A DNA stretch of 64,000 nt from Eretmocerus hayati (taxonomy: Eukaryota > Arthropoda > Insecta > Hymenoptera > Aphelinidae), in assembly GCA_029851415.1 (NCBI GenBank), contig CM056742.1:51686954-51750953 (forward strand), given 5' to 3'. Every line of letters begins with the position of its first letter. The first letter of the stretch is position 1. The position numbers and the translations under genes are program-made. The notes beneath the pieces are model-generated. The model did not search any database. It was not told the DNA's origin and saw nothing but the letters and a program-made list of their open reading frames with translations. This document shows, in pieces, positions 36,431 through 49,149 of this stretch.

Positions 36431-37623
36431 AATTCAGGACTGCCACGAAGCCTCGGTGAGAAAATTTTGAGCACTTTTGGTAAGCTCAGGTCCATATTGA
36501 ACTTATATCCGCTCCTGGAACTATTATGGGATGAGATGACAACTCGTGAAATGCCGTGCGCGGCAACGAAGGGATCCATATCCCATAACTCCTACCTCAA
36601 GCATTGACTTGGCTAGAAGAAAAACAGCTTTGCTACGCACAAGTCACGGTTCAAATTGAGTTACAGATACACCTTACAAAGGTACAAGTTTTGAAAGTAT
36701 GGTGATACTGTTTCTCATGAAATGAGGAAAAATTCGTTTGAGTTTTTCTTACGAAATCAAAGAAACCCAGAACACATCGCGCCATTGATAGCGATTTTCA
36801 CCAGCAACGAAGTGATGGATATCTAAATATTTCATTGCTCAAGTACCTATTGTGGATGGAAAAAGGAAGTACAACTATTTTGTCGAATGAATTTTGAGTA
36901 ATAGAGTGGGTGGTGTTGTGTCACGTGCCCTCAATGAGCCCATACATAGCTTGATATGATGATTAAACGACGAATTCCTTTCGAATCTCGACGGTCAATT
37001 GATTCGAAGCTGCTAAGAGAGAATTTTATATCTCGTTACTCAGAGTATCTGAGAAAATTAATCGAGATTCGAAAGAAATTCGTTGTTTAATCATCATATC
37101 AAGCTATGTATGGGCCCATTGAGGGCACGTGACACAACACCACCCACTCTATTACTCAAAATTTTTTCGACAAAATAGTTGTACTTCCTTTTTCCATCCA
37201 CAATAGGTACTTGAGCAATGAAATATTTAGATATCCATCACTTCGTTGCTGGTGAAAATCGCTATCAATGGCGCGATGTGTTCTGGGTTTCTTTGATTTC
37301 GTAAGAAAAACTCAAACGAATTTTTCCTCATTTCATGAGAAACAGTATCACCATACTTTCAAAACTTGTACCTTTGTAAGGTGTATCTGTAACTCAATTT
37401 GAACCGTGACTTGTGCGTAGCAAAGCTGTTTTTCTTCTAGCCATGTCAATGTTTGAGCTAGGAGTTATGGGATATGGATCCCTTCGTTGCCGCGCACGGC
37501 ATTTCACGAGTTGTCATCTCATCCCATAATAGTTCCGGGAGCGGATATAAGTTCAATATGGACCTGAGCTTATCAAAAGTGCTCAAAATTTCCTTACCGT
37601 GGCTTCGTGGCACGTCCTGAATT
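36431..37623. repeat. 1.19 kb palindrome (foldback)
   Basis: AATTCAGGACTGCCACGAAG faces CTTCGTGGCACGTCCTGAATT (minus one base here: CTTCGTGGCACGTCCTGAAT). Arms of about 560 bp run to a centre near 37027 with a ~70 bp loop. They share GCGCGGCAACGAAGGGATCC and the CTAGAAGAAAAACAGC block. Flanks show no obvious duplication. Confidence 0.85.
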
Positions 37624-39094
37624 AGAATATAAAAATGTCTGCGCAAGCCATCGATTGAATCATCGATCGGTAATGTCCGTGTCTTCTGGGCCCCGCAACT
37701 GTGCCACAGCAGAAGACACACATGCACACACTCTCGCTCGCATATACGCAGCAAAGTTGCAGACGACACAGGTCCGGGCTTGCACATTTGGAGTTGATTT
37801 GCTCGTGAGATACACTGACTTTGAATGATTGAACGGAGATACTCATTGGGCTCGGAGGCAAAAACTGCATTGTAACATTGTTTCTTGGGTTATCACTCAA
37901 CAAGATTGAGAAGAATCGGATTGATCTGTGTCACGTGTTGTTTTTTTAACAATCAAGTATTGAGCTGCTCTACGGGATTAAGGTATTTGCCACTCTTTTG
38001 CCACGCCCTACGTTACGGCTGTCAAAACACTTTTTATAAACGATCTCGACCTCGGCAAAATACGATTCGCCTTATTTCAACGGAGAAATGACCAATCGCA
38101 AAAATCCAAAGTCTATGTTGACGTGCCCCTGATTTTGAACAATTTTGATATGAAGATATTGTGTCTTTGAGGTCGGCAATGATGATCAATGTATGTTCAA
38201 AAATTACGAAGAGGTTGGAATCCCCAACTTTGGCGTCTATGCCACAGCGGAGCTGCTCGATGGCTTCGCCATACTTTTGAGCACAGCTACTGCTGTGTCA
38301 AATATACATATATAGTACTCGCCGAAATGAATGGAATACGGATCCTTCCACTAAAATAGCGATTACTCCGACGTCCTTGGTTTTACGGCAATTCCTCAAA
38401 AAGCATTCGAAAGATGAGGAAAGAAATTCCCGATTTATGTCCTTCAAAAAGATTTGCTACACAAAATGCATTGTTCTAACTGACTCTGCAAAATGAAAAA
38501 TTTCTCATTTCAATCAATCATTGATCATCCATGGGGAATTTATGCAAAGAGAAGTTGGTGCGGGTCGAAGTTACTGGTGATGTAGGAATATACGGTTTTT
38601 CTTCTTAATTCTGTCTGAGGTCGTTTCGAGTGCGTTCTCAAACATATCTGGCTTATATTTTATGAATTTTAGGAGATTTCTCGTCAAAGTCGTGGATTAC
38701 GCATTTTTTTTAAACTCCCGCTACCCTTAACGCGTGTAAATTTGCACTCACTTGACCGCTCGTAACTTAGGTGTAAAAACTCGTGGAGTAATTTTCAAAC
38801 GAATGATTTTGAAGGTCTTGATGAGAGCTACGAGATTCCATGAGAATTTTTGCGCTATCCTAAGTTCTTCGTAAATGATCGATGGTTGATTGAAATGGAG
38901 TATTTTTCTCTTTGCACCGCCAACTAAAACCATGGATTTTCGGTTAAACATTCTTTTGGAGGACAAGAATTGATAGTTCTTCTTCTCATCTTTCAAATGC
39001 TTTTTGTGAAATTGCCGTGGATCCAAGGACGCCAGAGTAATCGCTGTTTCAGTGAAGGAATCTGTGTTCCATTCATTCTGGCGGGTACTGTATA
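37624..39094 (+). other. Intron sequence without recognised gene
   Basis: No supported exon. 38780-38860 resembles internal phrases of the palindromic elements (TGATTTTGAAGGTCTTG), so part may be a decayed copy. Confidence 0.45.
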
Positions 39095-39262
39095 CGGAAC
39101 GGAACACAGAGACGAAGGATCCTTACCTAGAATGAGTAGAGATCCGCAACCACGCCGGGAGCGTAGTTGGTAACGCAACCGCCCGGCAACCGGGGAATCA
39201 TGAGTTCGAGCCTCACCTGGGGAACAATTTTCTGATCTGCGTTTTTCTACCCAAGAAATTCT
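39095..39262 (+). repeat. tRNA-derived SINE, copy 2
   Basis: A-box-like GAGCGTAGTTGG (39159-39170), D-arm pairing GCGT/ACGC intact, and B-box region GAGTTCGAGCCTC (39202-39214). It shares its flanking body with copy 1, including CCTTACCTAGAATGAGT before and ATTTTCTGATCT after. It is the + strand partner of the - strand copy 4.6 kb upstream in the same intron and is followed directly by the 39268 palindrome. Confidence 0.75.
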
Positions 39263-39267
39263 CTGCA

Positions 39268-41320
39268 AAGGGACTAGGCGGTTAAGGAGGGTGAAGTGGA
39301 CCTTGTTGGGTATCTCCCCGGAAGTATTATTTTCCACTTCTTAACCCCAAATTATGAGGAAAGCAGAGACCTGTAGGTCCCAAAGTCGCTTTTATTTTGC
39401 GTGGCACCCTAAAAACTCTCTTAAAAACGCTAAAAATAAGCGTATCTTCCATGCTCCCGCATTCTGAAGCATCTGAATGGAATGCTCTGATTTTTTTTCA
39501 TCTTTCAGACTATATCGATCAATAGGAAAGTATTCTTGTTATGACAACTTTTGATTTAGGCCCCTAAAAAATTCCTGAAAAGTACAAATCGATTTTTTTC
39601 ACAGTAAACGTTCGGATAAACGTTAGAAATCCATCCCAACTTGTTTACCAGGTCATTTTGCATCGGATACAGGTGTTTTCGTCTATTCCCAAGTTATAGA
39701 AACCGTTCAAACGCGTCAAAAACCCCTTTTGAAGCAAATTCTGAATCAGTTATTCGTATCTCCTGCGCATGCGCGTTGATTCAAACTCTCGGGAGTATTT
39801 TCAATCAAGAGCTGGTGTGATTTCCTTCAAAATGACCACTTGAGGAAGTCAATTGGATGTAGTAGAACCCGAGATCTAGATAGTTCAAGAAATGAAAAGA
39901 ACCAAGGTGTCAAATCCGCGAACCCGTGGCTCCTTCAGTGGCCCTAAGAAATGCGAATTCTGAGTTGCAGTGACTAACATGCGTGAAGATGTGTTTCTCG
40001 TGTATTTTTCGACGTAGAAACCGAATCCGTGTCCAGTTTTGTCCCCAACCTCCAAGATTTCTTGGTACGCTCAAAAAACCGACCCCGGAGTGGAAAGTCA
40101 TTCTCGACCTTCTTACAAACACCTGAGATGCATAATACGTGCATACACAGGTTTGGATCGGGTGTTTATTGGATTGAAATATGTTTTCCCTCTGATTTTG
40201 AATCGAATTTGAGCCGAAAACGATGCCGATTGTTTTGAGGTTAAAGGATGAATTGGGAGTGAGCTCTCTTCTGAAGGAACTAGATCTCGTTCTCTAATTT
40301 TATTTTCAGAAATTGCATCAACTAGTCAATGTCTTGCTCCCGACGCTCTCCCGAGCTCCAAAACCACCGGCATCGTTTCCAGCTTGTTAAAGGACGTAAA
40401 AAAAACAACGTTCAATTCAATGCACATGCGATCCACCTACCCATGCACGTATTATGCATCTCAGATGTTTGTAAGAAGGCTGAAAATGACTCTCCACTCT
40501 GGGGTCAGTTTTTTGAGCGTACCAAAAAATCTTGGATGTTGGGGACAAAACTGGCCATGGATTCGGTTTCTACGTCGAAAAATATACGAGAAACACATCT
40601 TCACGCATGTAAGTCACTGCAACTCAGGATTCGCATTTTTTTAGGGCCACCAAAGGAGCCACGGGTTCGCGGATTTGTCACCTTGGTTCTTTTCATTTCT
40701 TGAACTAGCTAGATCTCCGGTTCTACTACATCAAATTGACCTCTGCAAGTGGCCATTTTGAAGGAAATCACACCAGCTTTCAATTAAAAATGCTACCGAG
40801 AGTGTGAATTAACACGTATGCGCAGGAGATGCGAATTACTGATTCAGAATTTGCTTCAAAAGGGGTTTTTGACGCGTTTGAACGGTTTCTATAACTTGGG
40901 AATAGACGAAAACACCTGTATCCGATGCAAAATGACCTGGTAAACAAGTTGGGATGGATTTCTAACGTTTATCCGAACGTTTACTGTGAAAAAAATCGAT
41001 TTGTACTTTTCAGGAATTTTTTAGGGGCCTAAATCAAAAGTTGTCATAACAAGAATACTTTCGTATTGATCGATATAGTTTGAAAGATAAAAAAAAATCA
41101 GAGCGTTCCATTAAGATGCTTCAGAATGCGGGAGCATGGAAGATACGCCTATTTCCAGCGTTTTTAAGAGAGTTTTTAAGGTGCCACGTGAAATAGCGGC
41201 AGCTTTGGTACTTACAAATCTCTGCTTTCCTCATAGTTTGGAGTTAGGGAGTGGGAAAAAATACTCCCGAGGAGATACCGCACAAGGCCCACTTCACGCT
41301 CCTTAACCGCCTAGTCCCTT
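39268..41320. repeat. 2.05 kb palindrome (foldback), arms ~0.97 kb
   Basis: AAGGGACTAGGCGGTTAAGG faces CCTTAACCGCCTAGTCCCTT exactly. The arms pair through CGATGCCG / CGGCATCG near the centre (loop about 40236-40351). Both arms give a nearly identical 60-70 codon open frame (39910-40122 on -, 40384-40644 on +), with no known domain. It shares internal phrases (TGCGCATGCG, and ACTTG-(N)-GTCAATT) with the palindrome at 49150-50560. Confidence 0.85.
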
Positions 41321-43309
41321 CTTATGGACAATGATCTAAATTTGGCTCGGACCAGAGAGATACTAGAAAAAAACCACCAATGACCAACTTGTAGGTTTTT
41401 GAAAGATCTACAACATCCAGTTGGAATTTTTGTGATCGGATCACTCTGGTTAAAATTACAGGTGATCCGCTGCGAGTATTTTTTTCTCAATTCTCTGCCT
41501 CGATTATCAGCACGGAAAAATTCTTGGAAAAATTGTCTGAACCCATGAATCAATGGGTTTTTTTGTGATCTTCAAGATGCCTTTTCAAAAGTCTCGTACA
41601 GAATACTTCAGAGTTATCGTTGATTCTGTAATACTATTCATGATCCATTAATTTTGACGGGTATTGTATATGGGAGAGGGAACAACACTCGTAGATGAAC
41701 TCAAACGTTCTTCATTGGATAAGAGAATGTATGGGAGTTATTTATTCCAGATTCATCTTACAAATACTTGCCGAAATCAACACCTATGGGCGAAAACTAA
41801 AGAGTTGATAATTTTGAAATGCGTTCCATGTACACAGTTTGAAACAATCACACTTGATCAGTAAAATTTGGGGGTCGGAATGATATGTCTACACTTGACT
41901 ACAAGGAATATCCCCCGAAAAAGTCGAGATAGACGTGAAGAAATTCTTGGATATATAATGATTAAAAGAGGTTACCTAATGTTATTTAAGCATTTTGGAT
42001 GCGTCTGTTTCGACATGTTCGAAAATATCCCTTGAAGTCAAATGTAAATGAATTCCTCGTATTTTACGACGTAGAAACCGAGTCGACAGGTTGTTTTGCT
42101 CACAGGAGTCAGAATTTCATCTGGAATCACAAAAAATTGATTCCTTTCAAAACGAAGAGAATACGCTTTTGTCAGCTTGATACGTGGCTAATCGATCTCC
42201 TGAGTGAGTTAGAATGTTTGCGGGATCAGTCAAATTCTACTGATAGCAAGTTGCTATCAGCAACTGTAAGATTAAGAACCAATGCTTTCTTGTTCAGCAG
42301 GTCAAAATGAGTAGAAAATCATATAGTTTTTGGCACACTGAAACGATGCGCCACCCAAGCAAAATTAGCAAATCGCTTTTTGGAATCTAAGAAGATTCTG
42401 CAATGTAGGGGCCAATCTGGCTGCGGATTCGATTCTTACGTAAAAATATACGTGAGAAAATCTTCATCTTAATTATTCCAGATCTAAAATCTTGGTCTAT
42501 TTATCAGTTCTCTAATCCTGATCTGATGGGAGGGCGAGAGACTGAAATTCTCGACTATGCGGAACATTCATCTGAAATTCCCAATGTTTTCCCGACTTTT
42601 TCCGACCATAATAGATTCCCGATGAATTCCCGACTTTTCCCGATTATTTCCCCTGTAGACAGCTTGTCATCGTTGCGGAGACGCAACGAGATACAAAAAA
42701 TCAGGCATAACTATCAGACATACTATTTCATCATATCTGACGACGCGGTTTGAATCTGATCTTGGTGTTTGTCAACTCTCCCTGCTTCCTCAATCGCAGT
42801 CGGAAGAATCAAGGGGACCATATCTACAGGGATGAGGCGATAATAATTGCATTGAAGGAAAACAGGCGCTAAGTTAATCTGTTCACTCTCTCAAATGTAC
42901 AAATAAAACCTACAAATGCATCATGATTCATGATCACGCTTTATCCAAATGTCTTGATCAAAAAAGGGTTATGTCCGACTCAGCCGGCCTGTTGGATTCT
43001 GACTTTTTAATTTTCACTTCTCGGGCGTGCTCAAAAATAAGGGAAATAGGGGACAAAGTTTGATTTTAGGGTAAAATAAGGCACGAGTTTGAAAAAAGGG
43101 ACATAGGAGAATAAGGGACATCGCCGAGAAGACTGAAAGTGCTTTCATAACAAGTATTCTACTCAATTTAGACATTGATAGATTATCACGTCTCTCCTGG
43201 TGTGCCAGCTCAGTGAAACGTAACCCCCTATTTCCCAGAAGACCAAAGTCTTTTCATCCGCGGTTTTGTTATTCGCGGTGTTTTTCTAGAAACGAACCTC
43301 CGCGGATAA
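41321..43309 (+). other. Intron sequence without recognised gene
   Basis: 42000-42180 weakly resembles the arms of the 39268 palindrome (TATTTTACGACGTAGAAACC against TATTTTTCGACGTAGAAACC), suggesting an old fragment. 42550-42650 has a short imperfect repeat of CCCGACTTTT. No exon was recognised. Confidence 0.45.
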
Positions 43310-43609
43310 CGAGGGATCCCTGTAAATGCTCACTTTTTGAGAGCCTTCGTCCCACTCCGAAGGAATATAGAAAGAGCCATGGACGATATCATGTCGGCCT
43401 CTGAGGAGGGCTTCAAATTCAAGCCCACAAATTTCAATGAAGTCGTCCTTGACGTCAAATATTTTCCCTCGCAGATCTGTAGGGTAGCCGGCGTCTCGCA
43501 GAGTGTAATCTCTGAAGCTTTCCCGGCTATAGGTGATCTTATTGTACATATTTCTAACTCCTCATTGCTCCCAACACCTTTCCAGGAGCTTGGAAGTAGG
43601 TATAGCTGA
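43310..43609 (+). CDS. Unrecognised open frame with protein-like composition (uncertain)
   Basis: I do not recognise this. The frame is open from a stop at 43307 to TGA at 43607-43609, and the first ATG is at 43379 (M-D-D-I-M-S-A-S-E-E-G-F-K-F-K-P-T-N). Unlike most frames here it has balanced composition, with hydrophobic and charged residues alternating (FPSQICRVAGVSQSVI, AIGDLIVHISNSSLLP), and it lies outside obvious repeats. Clean splice sites in phase with the spectraplakin exons were not seen, and the opposite strand is also open over 127 codons. It could be a remnant of an integrated element, an unrelated nested gene fragment, or chance. Confidence 0.3.
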   Translation, partial: RGIPVNAHFLRAFVPLRRNIERAMDDIMSASEEGFKFKPTNFNEVVLDVKYFPSQICRVAGVSQSVISEAFPAIGDLIVHISNSSLLPTPFQELGSRYS

Positions 43610-45496
43610 TTGCGTCGAAGATAACTGCAGCTCCATGGTGTAAAGGAGATATGGTGTGCTAAGACGGAGGACGGATTTTCGTCTCGGTCTGCGCAGACCC
43701 CACCGTCAGCCATATTGGTTGTTTACTGTAGCAGCCGATATGAGCCAGCCACGACTCGCTTGACATTTTACGCGATAAAATTATATTTTGTAATTGTTCG
43801 ATACAACTGAGTGATGTTGATACGTATGATCTCATCGTAAAATATAAAGGACTCGGCTAGAATCGAGAATCAATCAAATCCCAAGCCTCCATCTCAGGTC
43901 TGCGGTTTATATACAACATTTATGCTGATTCCAGTGATGTCACTCGTGGTCTCGTGGTCGGCTTTTTTGCTTCTCAACCTGATGATCCGAGTTCAAATCC
44001 CATCACTTCCAAATTTTTTTCCCCCTTGTCCGATTTTTTTTCAATAACAATGTTACATTTTGCAAGGAGCTATCTCTTATTGGATCAAGAGAATTACGCA
44101 GGGACAAAGTCATTCAGTGCAACGAACATTGAACGATTACGTTTTGGTCCATGGGTATTCGGGGAAATATTTCTCTGCTTTTCCATCAAAATAATTCCTC
44201 CACCATTAGCTTTGGGAAAATTAGAATTTCTCTTCTAAAATATAATATTAAAATGTTTAGTAAAATATATAGTAAAAGGGCATATTGCCCGTATATTGTT
44301 TAAAATAAATAAATGAATAAATATTTATAAAATTCGGCGGTTTGGCACGGTGGGCCGGAAGCAACCGTTAATGTGACCAAAAATCACCTCAAAAATCCCG
44401 ATATGTTATTTGAAAGAACATATCAAATGCGATCCACGGAAAACTTCTCGTAATTTTTCGACCGATTTATGAAAAAATGCTGTACCTGCACTTCTGTACC
44501 TCAAATCCTCAATTCACGGCTTCAGAACAACGCAGGATCTGTAGGGATAGGAGATTTGATCTAATTTCCATGGCTTCAGAGGCCCTGCTTAGATATTATA
44601 CAATTCTGTCCGAAAACCGAGATGTGGGCTCAGAATAGAAAAAAGCGAAAAAAAAGTGTTTGAAATCCATCAATTTGAGAATCCATGATACAAATCAAAT
44701 GTGATTTAAGTTTTGAATAACTCTACTTTCTTGGCATCATCAGTTATCTAGTTTACAGAAAGTCACGTACTCACGTTACATTACTTTTCGACGAATCAGT
44801 ATGTCCAATTCTTGCTACGAGTTTAATGAGAACACCAAAGGCGACGGCAGTATGTTTACATTTTAGCATCAAATGTAAGAATTTAGTAAGGAATGTAAAC
44901 AAAGAGAACCTTCCACTGAACGAGCGTGGTTAAAGTAATGCTTACTTTTTTCAAGAATTGAATCTTTTTCTTTGAATACATAAGTTTTATAAATCATTAG
45001 TCGCCCCAGGAGTATTTTACAGACCTGCGAATATTGGAACCACGTTTCTCAACAGCCTTGAAACAGGCATTAAAATCCTTCATCACATCAAAACTCTCGA
45101 CACTGTTGGTCAAAAAATTAGGTGTCAAGAGTGCGTGGAATCACTTAGGACGTGTAAAAACGACACATGGGATCATCCAGTGGTTGTACGATGCGCGAGC
45201 TAACTTTGAACTCTGTTGATTCCCGCGCGAGCGCTGATTGGACGAGCGCTCGCCTGGGGTCAAAATCTGATTGGCTGAGAGCTCACGCTGCGCGTGAGCA
45301 CACGATAACTCCTTTACACCATGTGCAGCTCCATCAGCGGTCACGGATTCCCGTCCCATCGCACTGCTCTGCTTCCTTCCCAAGGTTTTGGAAAAGATTG
45401 CTTATCACCAAATCACGGAGTTTCTGGAGAGAGAAGAGTTGCAAGATCACTCCCGAAGTGGTTCTGAGCAACACCATAGTACCGAGACTGCTTTGC
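43610..45496 (+). other. Intron sequence; possible tRNA-like fragment near 43935-44015
   Basis: TCGTGGTCGGC and GAGTTCAAATCCC (about 43950-44005) have weak A/B-box character, and AGTGATG before them pairs with CATCACT after them. The T stem does not pair, so a decayed SINE is more likely than a tRNA gene. Nothing else is supported. Confidence 0.35.
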
Positions 45497-45500
45497 TTAA

Positions 45501-45719
45501 CCTTCTAGCGCCCAAGGGTCCTGCGGGACCCACCCTCAAAATCTAGATTGCCAAGCTCCATGGCGATATTAGGGCAGTTGTGCTGAATTGGGCATGGTAA
45601 TTACTTTCTCTTGAGCCAAAACTAACAGTATGTGACAATTCGAGACCCTGATAACGCGTACATAGTTTTTGGGAGCACACGAAAGACAAACAATGACCGA
45701 TACCTTGGGCGCTAGAGGG
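45501..45719. mobile_element. 219-bp piggyBac-type MITE with TTAA flanks
   Basis: TTAA (45497-45500 and 45720-45723) brackets CCTTCTAGCGCCCAAGG and its near complement CCTTGGGCGCTAGAGGG. A CCTGCGGGACC hairpin lies just inside the left end. Confidence 0.85.
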
Positions 45720-45745
45720 TTAAGGTGGCTCGCGCGTATGGTTAA

Positions 45746-46655
45746 CACGTTCGCTGCGACGGTGAAAACCGGCATTCCGTCACAGAGTGCGAGAGAGTAC
45801 AAACGCGTGATTTTGCACCTATACTAGTCAAACCTTTTGATTTGTGATCAGTTTAGTATGTATATACAAGAAATCTAAGAAGTTTTGCGGATCCCACCGG
45901 TGGGACCCGCAAAGATTTCTATCGTGCAATGGGGGATGAAGTGAATGATCGAACTACCAAAATTAGTGACCCTAAGATGTGATCTTTAGCTTTTTGGGAG
46001 CATTTGTTGATTTCTCGGTACCATTCGGGTAATTCGCTAGCATGGTCCGGGATGTGAGTTTCCGTCTGGCATTTGCGAACTGCGGAGCACGATTGCGATC
46101 CACGCGAGTATGATTTTCTATCCTCGTGAATCCACGAGACACAGCTGCTCATTCGAGATACTCTTCAACTTCTGTGGATACAAAAAGTTCCTCATACATA
46201 TGCGGAGAGATGAAATAGATTGAGAAGAGAGGAAGTGCAGTTGCAATGTCAACCATTTACTCGGTTTGCCTCATGGTTATTTTGCGTCTAAATTTTTGAT
46301 AACTTGGCTCTATCTCGCTCAAATTACGCGTACTTAGGCTCATTTTGTAGCTTCTGACGTAAACTTTCGAATAAGCTAAGATACGTTGTGGAATATTTAA
46401 ACGGACTTGATATATTCACAATTTACTTGCTATTCTTGTGTTATTCATCGCCGTTCCCACGAAAATTGAGCTTTTATGGCGTAGCTCGAACAAATCAAGG
46501 CCGATCCCTAAACTGGCCTGTACGCATGTTCTTGTCATCGTATATAGTGAGTAAAAACCGCTACAGAAGCCATTGGATGTGTCTACGTTGTTTGGTGCAC
46601 ACTAGAGCACGAACAAAAACGGGTCCCACCCGTGGGACCCGTCGCAGCGAATGTG
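45746..46655. mobile_element. 910-bp piggyBac-type non-autonomous element, copy 1
   Basis: TTAA at 45742-45745 and 46656-46659. Ends are CACGTTCGCTGCGACG and CGTCGCAGCGAATGTG. Internal palindromes are CCCACCGGTGGG (about 45896-45907) and GGGTCCCACCCGTGGGACCC near the right end. It is similar along its length to 60261-61194. No transposase; open frames are short and shared by chance. It lies only 18 bp after the previous TTAA element. Confidence 0.9.
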
Positions 46656-46706
46656 TTAAGAAATTGAAGGATTCTAAGCCTAGTCCCAATCCTGACAATT
46701 GCCACT

Positions 46707-49000
46707 AAGAACTTAGATCCCGATTCTCATCAACTCTGGAGCAAGGAAAACTCTTTAGCACCATAAAACCACCGGGAATGATCGATTTGAGTTCGGAACT
46801 CGATATACTGCCCAGAAGCCTCGTCCAGAAAACTTGGAGTATATCTTTCCTACGGTGACTATGATTTCAAGCGTGATTCCGTGTCTGGAAATTGCCTTAT
46901 GGAGCTTTCACGTCGATATTCCGCTAGAAAACACTGGAAATCAGTGCATATTTAACACGGGACAGTAAATTGTAGGTGGAATGAATGTACACTGCGAATC
47001 TGGAACCTCTCAGACTATATTCTAGGATTGTAGTACAAAATCTCGAGCTCAGCTCTAGATTTGAGGATTACAGCTGACAGCTCTGAGATCGATTCTGAGC
47101 CATCAGTTGGTGATGGTCGCCGCGAATCAATCAGGAATCATGGTTTTCAGGTCGGAAAGGATTCTGCTGCCATCTGGAAGACCAATCCAATACAATTTTA
47201 CAACGATTTTGAGAATTTCGAGCCTAGGTACGATCATGAGAATTGCCGCTGAGAACTTGAATCACGATTTTCATTGACTCTAAAGCAGAGAAGACTCTTT
47301 GGCACCATAAAACCACCAGGGATGATCGATTTTTGCTCGGAATTTGATATACTGCCAGGTCCAGAACACTTCGAGTATATTTTGCTCCCGATGACTATGT
47401 TTCCAAGCCTAATTTCCAGTCTGGGAATGGCCGCATGGAGGTTTCTTAACGATATTTTGCTTGAGAACACTGGGAATCTGTGCAGATTTAACAAAGAAAA
47501 GTGAATTCTAGGTGCAAAAAAATTTTCTCAACAATCTATAACCTCTCAGACGATATTCTAAGATTGTAGCACAAGATTTCGAGCTCAGTTGAAGATTTGG
47601 AGATTACAGCTGACTGCTCTGAGATCGATTCTGAGCCAGCAGTTGGCGATTGTCGCTAGGTAGGTCGGTAGGTGATGCGTGTGTCAGTAGATATGTTTCC
47701 GACCTACGAACTATGTATCCGACCTACTACTAACGAAAATTCCCCACCAAAAAGCAGTGACGATCATCCGCGCCCGGCACAAAATCTCGGAGGTCTTAGC
47801 GGCAGTTCTCAGGGCTGTGGCTGGGCTCAAGATTTTCTTGTGCGACTCTGAAATATAATATCAGTATTTTCATTTCATCAGCATAATTCACACTGACCTC
47901 AAATATATCATCTTCGTTTGGAATTGCATCGAATTCCCGCGAAAATGTTCATTTCTTATACTCGTACGACGATTTCAAAACTTGGCATTAGGTTCAAGAT
48001 TTAATTCAACGCTACCAGACTTCGAATGTTTTTGTAACGGCTACCAAACTGAAATCAGAAATTCTTGATAGTCTTTTGGGTTTGAAGAGCATTCCTCGGT
48101 TCGGAATGGACGAGAATCTATTTGAGAGTTCTCAACGTCAATTTTCACGATCGTGACAAGGCTCAATATTCTCCAAATTCATGTGAAATTGTATTGGTTT
48201 GTTCTTCCAGATGACAGTAGAATCTTCTTCGACCTAAAAACTATGATTCATGAATAACTCGCAGTGACAATCGCCAACTGCTGGCTCAAAATCGATCTTA
48301 GAGCTGTGAGCTGTTATTCCCAGATCTACAGCTGAGCTCGAAATTTTGTGCTACAATCTTAGATGTTGTCTCAGAGGTTTCGGATTGGCAGCAAGCATTT
48401 GTTCCACCTAAAATTTACTAACCCGTGTTGAATCTGCACTGATTTTCAGTGTTCTCAAGCGTAATACCGATGTGAAATTTTCATGCGGCAATTCCCAGAC
48501 ACGGGATTAGGCTTGAAATTATGATCATCAAAATGGGAACTAAATCCAAATGTTCTGTAACTGGCAGTATGTTGAATTCCGAGCTAAAATGGATTTTTCC
48601 GGATAGTCCCCAGTTCGCAAGAGATTCTCGCGTATTCAAATCTATTGGAATCTACCTGAAAATTCCTAGCGGTCAATTTCAGAACTGTGCTTAGGCTTGA
48701 AATTCTTCAAATTGATGCCAGAATGTATCGCAATGGTTTCTGAAGTGGCAGCAGAACTTTTACTGACATACAAACTAGATTTCTCTCTCAAACCATCTCT
48801 AAAATAAATTTCTTGGCCTCAGAATCGATTCCAAAATTCTCAGCGGCATTTCCCAGACCTTGGATTGGTCTCAAAGTCCTACTGTTAGATTACAGAATAT
48901 ATTTCAAGCTATTTTGAGCTGGCAGTAGAACATTCGCTATCCGTAAATTTCGTTCGGGGAAAATTCCCATACTTTTGCATTTCTTTCGTTCAATCTCTCT
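46707..49000. repeat. Complex repeat: ~544-bp direct duplication plus inverted and ~180-bp tandem copies
   Basis: AGAACTTAGATCCCGATT (46707) and AGAACTTGAATCACGATT (47251) start two diverged direct copies, both with ACCATAAAACCACC and GATCGATTCTGAGCCA. An inverted part lies at 48262-48500 (ATCGCCAACTGCTGGCTCA). Further on, GCGGCA/TTTCCCAGAC...GGCTTGAAATT recurs about every 180 bp (48480, 48665, 48840) and also near 47805. The copies are old and diverged. Confidence 0.7.
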
Positions 49001-49149
49001 CCATCCCCATCCATCGCTTTTGAGACAGGATCAGGATAACTCACCTTCTAGCCCATCAAATTACGAAGAGAGTGCCGTTTGATTCATCTCAATAGCTTAA
49101 AAACTCGAGTGAAATGGCCCGTGGCCAGAGATGGAATTTTAAATCTATA

